Part shown: one piece after another, positions 49,801 to 61,169 of the stretch | How positions within the stretch are numbered: the stretch's first letter is position 1 | Layout: each line of letters starts with the position of its first letter | Position numbers and translations under genes: made by a program | The notes under the pieces: model-generated | What the model saw: only the letters and a program-made list of their open reading frames with translations | What the model was told of the DNA's origin: nothing | Databases searched by the model: none | Source of the DNA: Larix kaempferi | Lineage: Eukaryota > Streptophyta > Pinopsida > Pinales > Pinaceae | Direction of reading: 5' to 3' | Assembly: GCA_027924585.1 (NCBI GenBank) | Contig: BSBM01000877.1 | Span: 1,898,501-1,962,500, forward strand | Length of the DNA stretch: 64,000 nt

Positions 49801-52240
49801 CTCTTCTTTAATGAACATTTCTTCAAAAACAAAAAATGATATGTCCATTTCAAAATGTTCACATACATAACCCTTCTCCCACATACTAGATTGAATGTCA
49901 AGAAATAATTTTAAACGTATACAATCAATTAATGTTGGATTACTATTTGGTAAGCTCATTTTTTAAGTGTGCGTAACCTGGCTTCTGCAATATGTCCATC
50001 CAACCATTTTACTCCTGGGAAGAAAATTATCATACTTATAAAACGAAACTTCTTCCCCCGATGATATGGAATTATTTCCCTCATAGAGTATCTATCCTAT
50101 TTGAGAATGGAAAAAACATATAAAATACTAGTAATACTCTCCATGAGATGTCATTATTCAAAATAAAAAATGCACAAACCTACACATGAAAAAATAGAAA
50201 CCAAACATTGAACATCCATTTACTATGAGGAATTCATATAAAACTAGAAAAAATATTCAATGATTATAGAATGAAAAGCCCTTACAATTTAGTCCAATGT
50301 GAGGAAAAATTTCTTGAATGTAAATTGACTCTTTGATGTATGTATGTGTGCTCCTACATATGATATTTAAGCGCCCTTCCCACTTGTTCACTCTGTTGGC
50401 TAATAGTAAATGATCGTACTACACCTTTCCAATGGGATTTCAAATCATTTAATTCTCTTTTTTTCTTGGTGGGTAAACAAAGTTGAGGGACCTTTTAGAT
50501 GTTATGGTATATTCAAGAAACCCATTCAAGTTCCATAAAATATAATTGATCCCAAGCAATCCCGACCCTGCCGAACCTAGTCCCAAGCTTGCCACGTTGA
50601 AGTACAAGTAGGATACTTAAACAGAACGCGTACACGTTATATATTACTAAAATGCGTAAACGTTATGAGATACTAAACGTGTACGCATTTTTCGAAACAT
50701 ATTTTATGCCTGAAACGGGCCACGCCCATCATCTCCTCTACAACCGCGACAGAGCAGGGGCGGCGATGGAACGAGTAGTGGTGAATGTGTTTTGAGGGAA
50801 AGAGCCCAAATCTTCCACCTTGAGCACCAATTTCTTCAACCTCGGGTGTTTAAATCAAATTCCACACTTCTAATTTCTATATTTTTTTATGCCCTCAAAT
50901 CAATTGAATCCATAATTTTTTAAATTTGTATGCCATAGAAGTAATTTAGACCATAACTTCACACATTTGTATTCCCAAAACAAATTAAAACCCCAATTTA
51001 GTCGTAAAAATAAAATCAGTCTCACTAGATGGATATATATACATGAGCATCCTTATGAATCCAAATCAATATTCACAAATACCCAAATTTTCTCATGTAT
51101 ATAGCAAGGTTGCTTACAACTAAAAAAAAAAATCAAGTACAATTCATATCTTCCCCAAAATACATAAACTAAGATGGTAAATGGCCTATAGAGTCCAAAA
51201 AGCATCATGCTACAACAAATAATAACATAACAAAATCATTGCCAATATTGGGATTTTATTCATCAATAGCACCATTTACCCCTCCTTTGGACTCTAACCC
51301 TTTCCTATACCCGGAATATCGAAGTTAGTCCTCGAAGGACATTAGTCAACACCTTCTAGTTTTGATGAGGCTTCCTATTCCAAGTTTTAAGATAGGGTAG
51401 AGAAGTTTCCCATGCTTGATAAATGTTTTCACTTGAGTGAAGGGTGCATTTTGGTTAAGGTCAAGACAGAGGAGTTCAACAATAGGGTGTACCAACATCA
51501 AGAATCCTAGGGAGGTTGATGTGTTTGATTGCATGTCAATCCCATACTATCATACATGATAGAATCTAGTGGAAACCTTGCAATCCTAAAAGATTGCAAA
51601 CTGTTAATTTTGTTGAATTATAAATCCCAAACCACTATAAACAAATATGCAAACTCTCTCGTGTGTATATAGAAAGAGTGCATACAACTAAAATAAAATC
51701 AAGTGAAATCCATATATTCCAAAAATTACATCTAAACAAAGATGCTAAATGGTCTATAGAGTGCAAAAAACATCACACCACAACAAATAATTACATATAT
51801 CAAAATCCTTGCCTATATTGGGATTTTGTTCATCAATAGCACCTTGTGCCCCCTACTCTAGGATCTATCCCTTTCCTCTACCCGGAATCTCGGAGCTGGT
51901 CCTCCAAGGGCATTAGTCAACACCCTACAGTTTTGATGAAACTTCACAATCCAAGCCTAAAAATAAGGTAGAGAAGATTCCCAATCAACATATACTCTTA
52001 GGACATTTAAATTATGTATCTGGAAATTGAAATTAATACACAGATATGACATGAATTTAAGATGGAAAAATGTTAAATGTTTAGTCTTTAGTGTATAATT
52101 TGTTCAGTTTTAAATTTCAAATTATAAATAGTTCATGTTGTTATTTGTTGTACACTAGTTTTACATTTTCCATTACTTAGAGATGTCATTATACCATCTG
52201 TATTTTTCTAATGATATTTTTTTTGTATTTATGATTGCAG
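46831..52240. other. AT-rich intergenic DNA, unit 3
   Basis: Collinear with 1646-7056 of unit 1 but with more private differences, including a 1-bp loss near 48665 and several CpG losses in the GC-rich patch after 50628-50686. No gene recognised. Confidence 0.7.
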
Positions 52241-53036
52241 TGGCTATTATGGATCAGAATGCAGAGATATTGAGAGAGATCACTCATTTGAGAGATATTG
52301 GTACAGCTTGGAGGGGTGGAGATGAACTCCACTACTAATTGGCAGCATCACTAGATGCTATTGTGGATACTATCAGTCGCTCAAACGATGCATTTTACAA
52401 CATAGAATCATACAGAGAAATAAAACGACAAGAATATGTCGATGGATTGAGTTATAATGAGGTGAAGAAATTAAAAATAAATAAAGGGCAAAATATTCAC
52501 TTTTTAGAGTTCCCGGGACAGATGTCGTTCTAGATACTACTAGAGCACATATTTCAATTGAGTGGTGTTTTTTTCCACCAATCATAGATCACTGGATGGA
52601 TCGATGGTATATGGTATTTGACATTCCCCCACGCAACAACAGGGAAGTACCACTATACTTCCTTCGATAACATTATGCTGATTTTGCGATGGGTAAACAT
52701 GTCAACTATTTCGATATGCTGGGGCCCCAGGGAACTGGCATGGGGATGCCCCAAAACCGTCCCAATGATAGGCATAAAGATTCCAATTGACTGATACCTC
52801 CACCTCGTAGCCATTTACCGAGTCTAGATGTCCCTCCTGCACATACGATGATACCACGGACACAGGAGGAATTTTTGACGCTAGCTCAAGTCATTGTATG
52901 CCACAGTACAACTATTGACCAGGAAGGGACCCCTTCCTCTGGTGGGGTACAGCCAGCGTCTTCCGACCGGAGAGGACCATGTACTATTGGGGATAGACTG
53001 GCATCCCACGAGCCACAGATTGAGTGTTGCGCGTAA
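52241..53036 (+). pseudogene. Decayed gene fragment, possibly plant-mobile-domain type, unit 3
   Basis: As in units 1 and 2, with an extra in-frame TAA at 52668-52670 (Lys to stop, 24 codons into the MDRWY frame) and other changes. The C-terminal exons are gone because of the deletion that starts just downstream. Confidence 0.4.
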
Positions 53037-53074
53037 AAGCGGAAACGTATAGCTGGGTGCTTAAATATACAAGA

Positions 53075-53110
53075 GTATATAAATATATATATATATATAT
53101 ATAATATGAT
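53075..53110. repeat. (AT)n tract and deletion junction of unit 3
   Basis: The AT run is longer than in units 1 and 2 and is followed by ATAATATGAT, then CCTCATCATAG, which in unit 1 lies 8.3 kb further on. The shared word ATGAT marks the join. Confidence 0.9.
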
Positions 53111-53464
53111 CCTCATCATAGCATCATCCTGATGCATATCATCTGGAGCAAAATCATGAAGCTCATCATCCATGATCATCCTGATCATACAATGTATCCA
53201 CCTGATACATATCATCTGGAGAAACATCTTGAAGCTCATCATCTATGATCATCCTAATCATACAGTGTATCCACCTGATACATATACAAATCCATGATCC
53301 ACCTGATCATACAATGTATACACCTGATACATATACAAATACATGATCCACCTGATCATACAATGTATCCATCTGATATATATACGAATACATGATCCAC
53401 ATGATCATACAATATATCCACCTGATACATATAGAGCAGTAACTGGAGCATCGTCCTGATGCTC
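53106..53464. repeat. Array of short hairpins with changing stems, unit 3
   Basis: Right part of the array seen in unit 1, with one extra ~45-bp module (CACCTGATCATACAATG followed by another GATACAT stem). The last stem keeps seven pairs despite one A-to-G change. Confidence 0.75.
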
Positions 53465-53543
53465 ATCACACAACGCTTATATCCACAGCCATGGAAAGGA
53501 TCCTCCTTCACCATGCTTGGAATGGCTCCTACAAATGTGGCCA

Positions 53544-55146
53544 TCACTTGTTCCTCGAAGTGTCATCAATCTAAAGAACACCAAGCCTCTCTCTGAAGTA
53601 TTCGAACTTCACTTTGGCTAGTGGTTTCATCAACACGTCCGCAACCTGCTCATCCGTCGCAACATATAGGGGCTTCACTAATCCTCTCTGCACCATATCC
53701 CTGATATATTGATATTTGATCTCAATGTGCTTCAACCTGTCGTGGAACACAAGGTTCTCAGACAGCTTCACACAACTCTGGTTGTCAGAAAAGATACCAG
53801 TAGCCTCCAACGGGAGATCAAATAGCTCAGACAGTAGCTTCCGAATCCATACTGCCTCACAACTAGCTGAACAAGATGCAACATACTCTACTTCAACTGT
53901 ACTCAGTGCTACGCAGGACTACTTCTCGCTAAACCAGGAGATCACACCTAATCCCATACTGAAGTAGCACCTCGAAGTGCTCTTCTGCTGAATGGCACTG
54001 CCTACCCAATTTGAATCAACAAAACCCTCTAGGTTAAACTTTTTATTCGCATCATACTTGAGCCCATAATCAACCGTACCCTTCAGGTACCTCAGAATAT
54101 GCTTTACAGCAACCCGGTGAACACCTCTGGGATCCGTTAGGAACTGGATCAATGTGTTCACTGCAAAGAAAATATCTGGTCTCATGTTCTTCAGGTACAT
54201 CAAGGACCCAATCATCTGACGATACATCGTGGCATCAACCGGCTCAGATGAAGCATCACACAGAAGCTTCAGGTTCGATGCCATAGGTGTGGCCATTGCC
54301 TTGCAGTCCATCATCCCGAACCTCTTCGGGATCTCTATTGCATACTCCCCTTATCCAAGGAGGATTCCATCTGCACTCTGCCACACCTCCATACCAAGAA
54401 AGTAGTGCATCGGACCCAAGTCCTTCATCTCAAACTCAGCAGCAAGCTTCCTCTTCGTGTCAACAATCAATCTATCCTCACCTGTTACAAACAGGTCATC
54501 CACATACAATAGTAGTATCACTAGATTTCTTTCCTCAACCTTGCAGTAAAGGTTGGAATCCACTTTACTCTTAGTAAAGCCCAAACTGGATAGGAATTTG
54601 GCTATCCTTCCGTACCAGGTCCTGGGTGCCAGTTTCAAACCATACAGGGATTTCTTCAGTTTGCACAGATGAGTATCTCTGTCATGTGTCTCAAACCCTA
54701 TTAGATGCTCCACATACACTTCCTCTTCAACTACACCAATCAAGAAAGATGTCTTGACATCCATCTGGTGTACCTTGCATTTCATCACTTGCAGCCAGAG
54801 CAAGTACTGATCTAATGGAAGTGTATCTGGCCACAGGAGCAAAAGTCTCTTCATAATCAATCCCTTCTTTCTGGGAGAAGCCACAAGCTACCAATCTCTC
54901 TTTGTAATTCTCTATGCTACCAACTGCAACATGCTTGATCTTATAGATCCACTTGGAAGTCACAACAAACTTCCCATCTGGTCTTGGGACCACATTCCAA
55001 ACATCTTTCATCACGATCGAAGGATCATGGTATTCTTCCATTACTTCATCCCGGATCCTGGGAACTTCAATATCATCAATAGATAGCTTTGTTGCTGGAA
55101 CAAATGTTGTAGTCCTTCTTTTGTAAGTGATGGTATATGATCTTTC
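53544..55146 (-). pseudogene. Copia pol remnant, unit 3, with extra disabling changes
   Basis: Same RT-RNase H relic with the shared frameshift, but further broken: a premature stop after LGVL near 53572, a frameshift near 53925 after SWFS, and a Gln-to-stop change near 54352 (GILLG-stop). YVDD (LLLYVDDLFVTGED) is still readable. The LTR and most of the 3' region are deleted, so no element end remains on the left. Confidence 0.9.
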
Positions 55147-55258
55147 CTACAAGGCAAGCTAAATTGCATGATTAGAAACATCTCATAGTTTTCAGAATAA
55201 ATTCTTACACATAAAGAAATATGTCATACAGTCATGCAATTATTTTAGCCAATGCTTC

Positions 55259-55479
55259 AATACAACATTTATTCATATCTCGTAACTTTCTAGATGCCTT
55301 CCAATCTCTACCAGAACATTGTTAAGAGTGTGCACAACTCCCAACATGTCAGCAATACAACATTTATTCATATCCCGTAACTTTCTTGTGTCATTACTCA
55401 ACTCAAAAAACACATTGTTAGTGTTTTGTCCATAACTCTTCTGTTTCTCAACCATTTTGAAAAAAATTCTATGGTGCAC
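55259..55479 (-). other. Unrecognised small reading frame with duplicated motif, unit 3
   Basis: As in units 1 and 2 but one codon shorter (68 codons; 3-bp in-frame loss near 55400). Confidence 0.3.
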
Positions 55480-56569
55480 TAAAGGACATCGACCTCTACA
55501 TGCTATAAAAAAATGGTTTCAAAAAGGTTGCATTAAGACCTTCAAAGGCTGCACTCACAATTGGCATACTGTTTTCGAGGTTCTATTAATTAGATAATTA
55601 AAGAAAAAATTAATTTTTTTTTTTTTTTGCGGGGGGCAATAGCGATGCACTAGTAATACGTGTTCTCTATATTTATACCAGTTTTCGCAAGTTGATTCCA
55701 TCGTTTATGCACTCAAAGGCTACACCCACAAAAACATATACCTTATAATTCTCCAAAAACTAAAAAGTTCTTGTTACAAATAATCAAACTTAGGATAGTT
55801 AAGAATATTTTCAATAGAAAAAAATTATATATTCGGAAACGTCATTTAATTACCTACGTTTCATTTTTTTTACTCATCGCAATATTCATTGTGTATATGT
55901 TTCAAAAAATCCATGTAAGTTGATGGATGTGTGCTTTTTCAATTTTCTATTGCATCTAACATGTCAAAAGAGACCCTCATTAGCTTGCACACACCCTACC
56001 CAAATCTACAATTCCTTTATTGATGAGAAGTAACTCAAAATACAATTGGTACTCATAATGTCAGATAATGACCCATTTCATCACTTTCATTATTAACTAT
56101 AATAGTTTTCAACTTTCCCAGAGATCTACGAGTTCCCATTTGTCTACAATAAAGATACAAAGGAATTATAGAAAAAAGAATATGAACAAATTCAATTCAA
56201 CAACATTGCAAACCATTTTATCATGACATTCTAAAATGACATTACCCCATTAATATCTCAAAATTAAAAGACAATCATGGCCAATTTAAAATTTGATTGA
56301 TAATCATTGGTTTACCCTAGGCCCTAATCTCCAAGAAAAGAACATTTTGTTTGTTTCCTATTTACCTTAGGAACAATCTTTAGGTTGAGAACATTTTTTT
56401 TGTTTCCTAGTTACCCATGGAAAAATCCCCTCGGAATAAGAAGGACCCAACTTTTAAAGGAAACTTGGACCTCCAACTATTTATATGTTGTATGGAAGAG
56501 AATAACACCAAAGTAGCCACAAATTTCATATGATTTCATGGACTCAAAAAAAGAAATCACTTTTTACTA

Positions 56570-56721
56570 ATGGTGATACATTTTTGACCAATTCCTTTAT
56601 TCAATGAGTGAAGGAGTGACTAAATGATGGATGACTGAGTGGTTCATGGTGATACATTTTTGACCAATTCCTTTATTCAATGAGTGAAGGAGTGACTAAA
56701 TGATGGATGACTAAGTGGTTC
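56570..56721. repeat. 76-bp tandem duplication, unit 3
   Basis: Counterpart of 19605-19756. Confidence 0.9.
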
Positions 56722-58645
56722 ATGGGTTGTCGGGTGGTCGAAATTTTTTGTCATCCTCTGTGAATTTAATTAAAAAAAGGGAGAAATCATGATGCCATAA
56801 GATGTTAGGGTATGGGAAATATACAAAATATATCACCTCTTCTTAAGATATTTGAAACCGTTATCATGTCCATGTGGCTAAAACATAAGGTATATATCTT
56901 TGATGGTGGGAGAAACAAAATACACAATACAAAATAGAGTACATTTCCTCTTTCCTTCATATTGGAATAAACTCCATGCTAGTTTAGTGACAACTTCAGC
57001 AGTAAAAAAACATAGATATAAATTTCAATTCCCTTCCATATTACCTCCTCTGATGTGAGAAGTCTCTAAAATTATTTACCTTTATGGTTCACTAGCTTCA
57101 TCAAGAGTTCAAACATGATTATGTATGTGTATACCACTCTATTATTGAAAATAACTTAAAACAAGCCAAAACACATACACACACACACACATACAGAGAG
57201 AGGGGAGGGGTCGATTTAGTCTATCCCGAGTGGTTGTCGAATGGAGTGGTATTCTCCTCGGCAAGGTTTTGTTCCCCTAAGTGACAGGTTGAACTCATTA
57301 TGAGAATAGTGCTGTAATGGATTTGAGGGATTTCGTTGACTGGCCACGTGCTCTGAAGAATCTAAGGTTTACCCTATGACATGGAAATTAGTTTTAGGGT
57401 TTAAGGTTTACTTTCAAACTTTAACCTCAATCTAAGGTTTACCTCAACCTGGTCAACCAAACTCACCCATGTCTAGGTGATGTATAGGGGATACTCTACC
57501 TTTTCCTAAATGGGCAAGTCTGTGACCTTTGTGAGTTGGAGAGATTTTTGGGGTCCTTGATGATCAATTGATGCACCTCCATTTCTTCATCCCATCAAGT
57601 GGGTTGTGATTCAAATTCTTTTTGTTTTCCATACTTTTGAGACTTTATTGCATTGGGTATAAATGTGTGATGTTTCATAGCATTCCTTGCGCCTTAAAGT
57701 GACTTGTTCATAGTTCATGTTTTGGGTCCAAGTATAGTCCTTAGCATCAAAATTGATGTCTTTTAGAAAGTCCTTTTTGAATTCCATGTCTACACATATG
57801 GGTGCATATGTGGTGATACGTTAGTGTTTCTTCTCCTCACTTCTGAAATGAAATTTTCCTAAAGCATTTTGAATATCACATAATGAATAATATCCCCATA
57901 AATGATTAGGGATCTTAGACAATATTACCAAGACATGCTCGAGGGAGGAAGAGGGATGGAACGTTGGAGTCTAAGGTTCCATGGAAAGACCAAATCTTCT
58001 CGAAAACCACAAACTAAAGTTCAAGATTTGATCTTTATCATTGGATTCATTAAATTTTATTATGAAGAATACCTTAGAACAAGGCTAAATATATGATTCT
58101 TCCTTGATTTCTAGCTTCCAAGTGCAAGAGATCCAATGTTGAATATATGCAAGCTTTAACCAAAGGCCCTTGAATGTGTAAATCAGTCAATTTTCTTTGT
58201 ATAATGTTGACTTCTTTGTTGCATCCCTTGTTATAGTGATAGCAAGTGGCAAAGCTTCATTAAAACCATGTGCATCTTAGAAGGAATATGTTTAAACGTT
58301 CTCCTTGAATGAGAGATTATAAGTTCCTTCTCTTTCGTCAAAGGAAACAACTTGGGGTGATCTAGGAGCTAGAATCATGTCTAGAGAGTTATTGAGTTAG
58401 AAGATTAAACCCACAAGAAGCAAGGATCCAACGCAACTAAATGGGAACCCTAAAACAACAACAAAAGAGGGAGGGGGAGCTTAGTGGAGGCTAGCAAGTA
58501 AGGAAAACCCTAACCATTGTGCACCAAGAAATCAAGAACAACGTTCATATTATGTCTAGGCACATCGGTTATATATATATATAATTTAAATTTATATAAA
58601 TGAAATCTTTTCCATATTTTTACTCTAGAATGTAAAGTTTCATTC

Positions 58646-58679
<34 letters not shown>

Positions 58680-58778
58680 CTTAACTAAATATATGTAATG
58701 CCTATAAATAAAATTCTTGCTTGGAACTTAATATTTTGATAAATCCAATAATAAAAGTGAAAATGATCAACATTTGCG

Positions 58779-59104
58779 TTTTGTTTTATGTTGGAAATGT
58801 GTAAAAAATGTTAGATTTACATATATTAGCTATGAAAATTGCATAATTTGGGTGTCATGGGGTATTTGAGGGTGCTAAATCTATTTATCGATTCAAAAAC
58901 ACAATTTGAACACTTCGAAATTTGGAAAAATCCAAATTTGGAAGTGTTCATATTGTGTTTTTCCAAATTTCGAAGTGTTCAAATTCGATAAATAGATTTA
59001 GCACCCTCAAATACCCCATAGCACCCAAATTATACAATTTCCATTTGTAATATATGTTATTCTAAGAGTTTTTACATATTTCCAATCCAACTCTGAACAA
59101 AATA
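58779..59104. repeat. Long foldback (MITE-like) upstream of GLOX copy 4
   Basis: Same foldback with a few substitutions in the central part (for example CAGATTGTG to CATATTGTG); the outer arms are kept. Confidence 0.75.
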
Positions 59105-59189
59105 GTTAAGCTACACATAATAATACACATTTTTGAGTAAAATAAGAGCTCTTGGAAATGGTTAATTTGTTGCAATCAATAGTCAGATT

Positions 59190-59197
59190 TGACGACA
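59190..59197. promoter_or_regulatory. Altered C-box upstream of GLOX copy 4 (TGACGACA)
   Basis: The palindrome seen before copies 2 and 3 carries one T-to-A change. A TGACG half-site remains but the dyad symmetry is lost. Confidence 0.35.
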
Positions 59198-59371
59198 AAG
59201 ACAAAGACATGAATTGGAGAGAGCAATTTTTAACATTACAACAATTTTATTGATATAATTTTTATCAATAGCACCTGGTAATTGTCAATGAAAGGATTCC
59301 ATTAACGCAGTTGTCATGAATCCATAGAGGCCTCCCACTGTACAAAGCCCTGCAATGATCTCCTTCGCCAT

Positions 59372-59378
59372 TATATAA
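59372..59378 (+). promoter_or_regulatory. GLOX: TATA box of GLOX copy 4 (TATATAA)
   Basis: Same sequence and 205-bp spacing to ATG as the other copies, so the core promoter of the deleted copy appears intact. Confidence 0.6.
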
Positions 59379-59576
59379 GACCATCGTCCTCCTTTTCTCA
59401 TTCCTCGGAGTGCATAGAGATTCATTCTTGCCTAAGACCAAATCTCTTTTTTTGGTTAAGCATTCATTAAAAATAATTCTCTCGTTCTCTATATTCGGAA
59501 TCGTTGGCTACTTACTTTATACTTTAAAGTTCAAGCCTCTTGTGAGCGTGAAGGAGTTTTAGTGGTAATCCATAAA

Positions 59577-61169
59577 ATGCAGAGATCTTATGCAATATTG
59601 TTAGTCCTGATCGTTACATGCGTAAGCGAGATCGCCACGGTTGGAGGGCAGCAGCTGCCGAATGAGGCGCGGAGCGGGCGATGGGAGCTTCTAAAGCAAA
59701 ACGCAGGGCTTTCTGCAATGCACATGACGCTCACGCACACTGGTACTGTTATCATGTACGACCAAACCACGAACGGGTGCCCAGAAAAAGACATAGCGAG
59801 GCCCACGCCGCAAGGTTGCTGGGGGCATTCGGTGGAGTACAATATCGCGAACAATACAGTGAGGCCGCTGCATTTATTGACGAACACCTTCTGTTCGTCG
59901 GGCGGGTGGCAGGATGGAGAAAAAGTCGTGCGCTACTTCACCCCTTGCGTCGACTCAACCTGCGACTGGATCGAAGCCAAGACGCCGCTGCTTTCCAAGA
60001 GATGGTACGCTTCCAACCAGATCTTGCCCGACGGTCGGGCCATCGTCGTAGGTGGTCGGGCATCGTTTAATTACGAATTTATACCCAGAAACCCTTCGGA
60101 TCCTGAGGCCTTCAAGCTTCCATTCCTGGTGAAGACCAACACGAAGGGCGAAGAGAACAATTTGTATCCCTTTCTGTATTTGGTTCCGGACGGCAATCTC
60201 TTCATCTTCGCCAACAAGGATTCAATCCTTTTGGACTACAAAAAAAACCAGGTCATCAAAACGTTCCCCACCATGCCGGGTGGCGGCGCCCGGAACTATC
60301 CTTCGTCCGCTTCGTCCGCCATGCTTCCGCTCGAGTCCGCCAATAATTTCCAGAATCTGGAGGTTCTCATCTGCGGAGGAGCCCCCGATGGAGCTTTCAC
60401 CGAGGCTGAAAAAGACCACAAATATGTAGAGGCCTTGAAGAGCTGCGGGAGAATGGAGATCACGTCTCAGAATCCACAATGGCAGATGGAAAACATGACC
60501 GGGCCGAGAGTAATGGGTGACATGCTCATTCTCCCCACGGGCAAGATTCTCATCATCAACGGGGCCCAAAATGGCACCGCCGGCTGGGAAAATGGGCGGG
60601 TGCCTGCATTGTATCCTGTCCTCTACACGCCCACCGAAGCCATTGGCAAGAGGTTCACAACTCTGGCTCCGGCTAAAATCCCGAGAATGTATCATTCCAC
60701 TGCCCTTGTGCTACCCGACGGGCGGGTTTTAGTAGCCGGGAGCAATCCCCATAAGACTTATAATCTGGCCGCCAAGCCATTCCCCACAGAGCTGAGAGTG
60801 GAAGCCTACATTCCTCCATATCTGCATTCCGTCTACGATTACAAGCGACCAGCCATTGCATATATTTCGACGAGGGAGATCAAATACGGGTCGAAATTCA
60901 ATGTCGGTTTCTCTGTTTCGAGCTTTTACAGCAAGGACATACATTTTCATGCATATGCCCCTCCTTTCAACACGCACACTATGTCCATGCACCAGAGAAT
61001 GCTCTCGCTTGCAGCCACGGAATTTGTCAAGGCCGAGGGAAACAGCACATATTCAGTTTCCATAGCTGCTCCGCCCAGCCCAGTGGTGGCTCCTTCAGGC
61101 TACTACCTGCTCACCGTTGTCAACCAAGATGTTCCCAGCAAGGCCGAATGGATTCGCTTCACCAACTGA
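59577..61169 (+). CDS. GLOX: GLOX copy 4 with in-frame 12-residue deletion, probably impaired
   Basis: 530 residues: the same protein as copies 1-3 but lacking residues 110-121, which directly follow the active-site cysteine in the motif CSSG. The missing piece is a propeller beta-strand, the N114 glycosylation sequon and the first Gly of the ITGG turn. The frame is kept, Cys106 and the other catalytic residues remain (Tyr156 becomes Tyr144, and so on), and no other coding change is visible. The deletion joins two CGGGCG hexamers 36 bp apart. Losing a propeller strand beside the cofactor cysteine very likely prevents folding or cofactor formation, so this may be a nascent pseudogene. That is inference; the frame is open to the normal stop. 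Confidence 0.9.
   Translation: MQRSYAILLVLIVTCVSEIATVGGQQLPNEARSGRWELLKQNAGLSAMHMTLTHTGTVIMYDQTTNGCPEKDIARPTPQGCWGHSVEYNIANNTVRPLHLLTNTFCSSGGWQDGEKVVRYFTPCVDSTCDWIEAKTPLLSKRWYASNQILPDGRAIVVGGRASFNYEFIPRNPSDPEAFKLPFLVKTNTKGEENNLYPFLYLVPDGNLFIFANKDSILLDYKKNQVIKTFPTMPGGGARNYPSSASSAMLPLESANNFQNLEVLICGGAPDGAFTEAEKDHKYVEALKSCGRMEITSQNPQWQMENMTGPRVMGDMLILPTGKILIINGAQNGTAGWENGRVPALYPVLYTPTEAIGKRFTTLAPAKIPRMYHSTALVLPDGRVLVAGSNPHKTYNLAAKPFPTELRVEAYIPPYLHSVYDYKRPAIAYISTREIKYGSKFNVGFSVSSFYSKDIHFHAYAPPFNTHTMSMHQRMLSLAATEFVKAEGNSTYSVSIAAPPSPVVAPSGYYLLTVVNQDVPSKAEWIRFTN

Larger units (their letters stand above)
45186..59560 (+). repeat. Tandem segmental-duplication unit 3 (14.4 kb, internally deleted)
   Basis: Collinear with units 1 and 2 up to about 53110, then jumps to sequence corresponding to 16190 of unit 1. 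The missing block corresponds to 7921-16189 of unit 1: both 2.67-kb repeats, the copia LTR, and the 58-bp and 89-bp arrays. The rest is present, with more private substitutions than units 1 and 2 show between themselves. Confidence 0.95.
55147..59576. other. Intergenic DNA and GLOX copy 4 promoter region, unit 3
   Basis: Collinear with 18177-22608. Differences include the longer (TG)n at 58653-58679, changes near the foldback loop and in the C-box. Several variants in 55.5-57 kb are shared with unit 2 but not unit 1. Confidence 0.7.
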
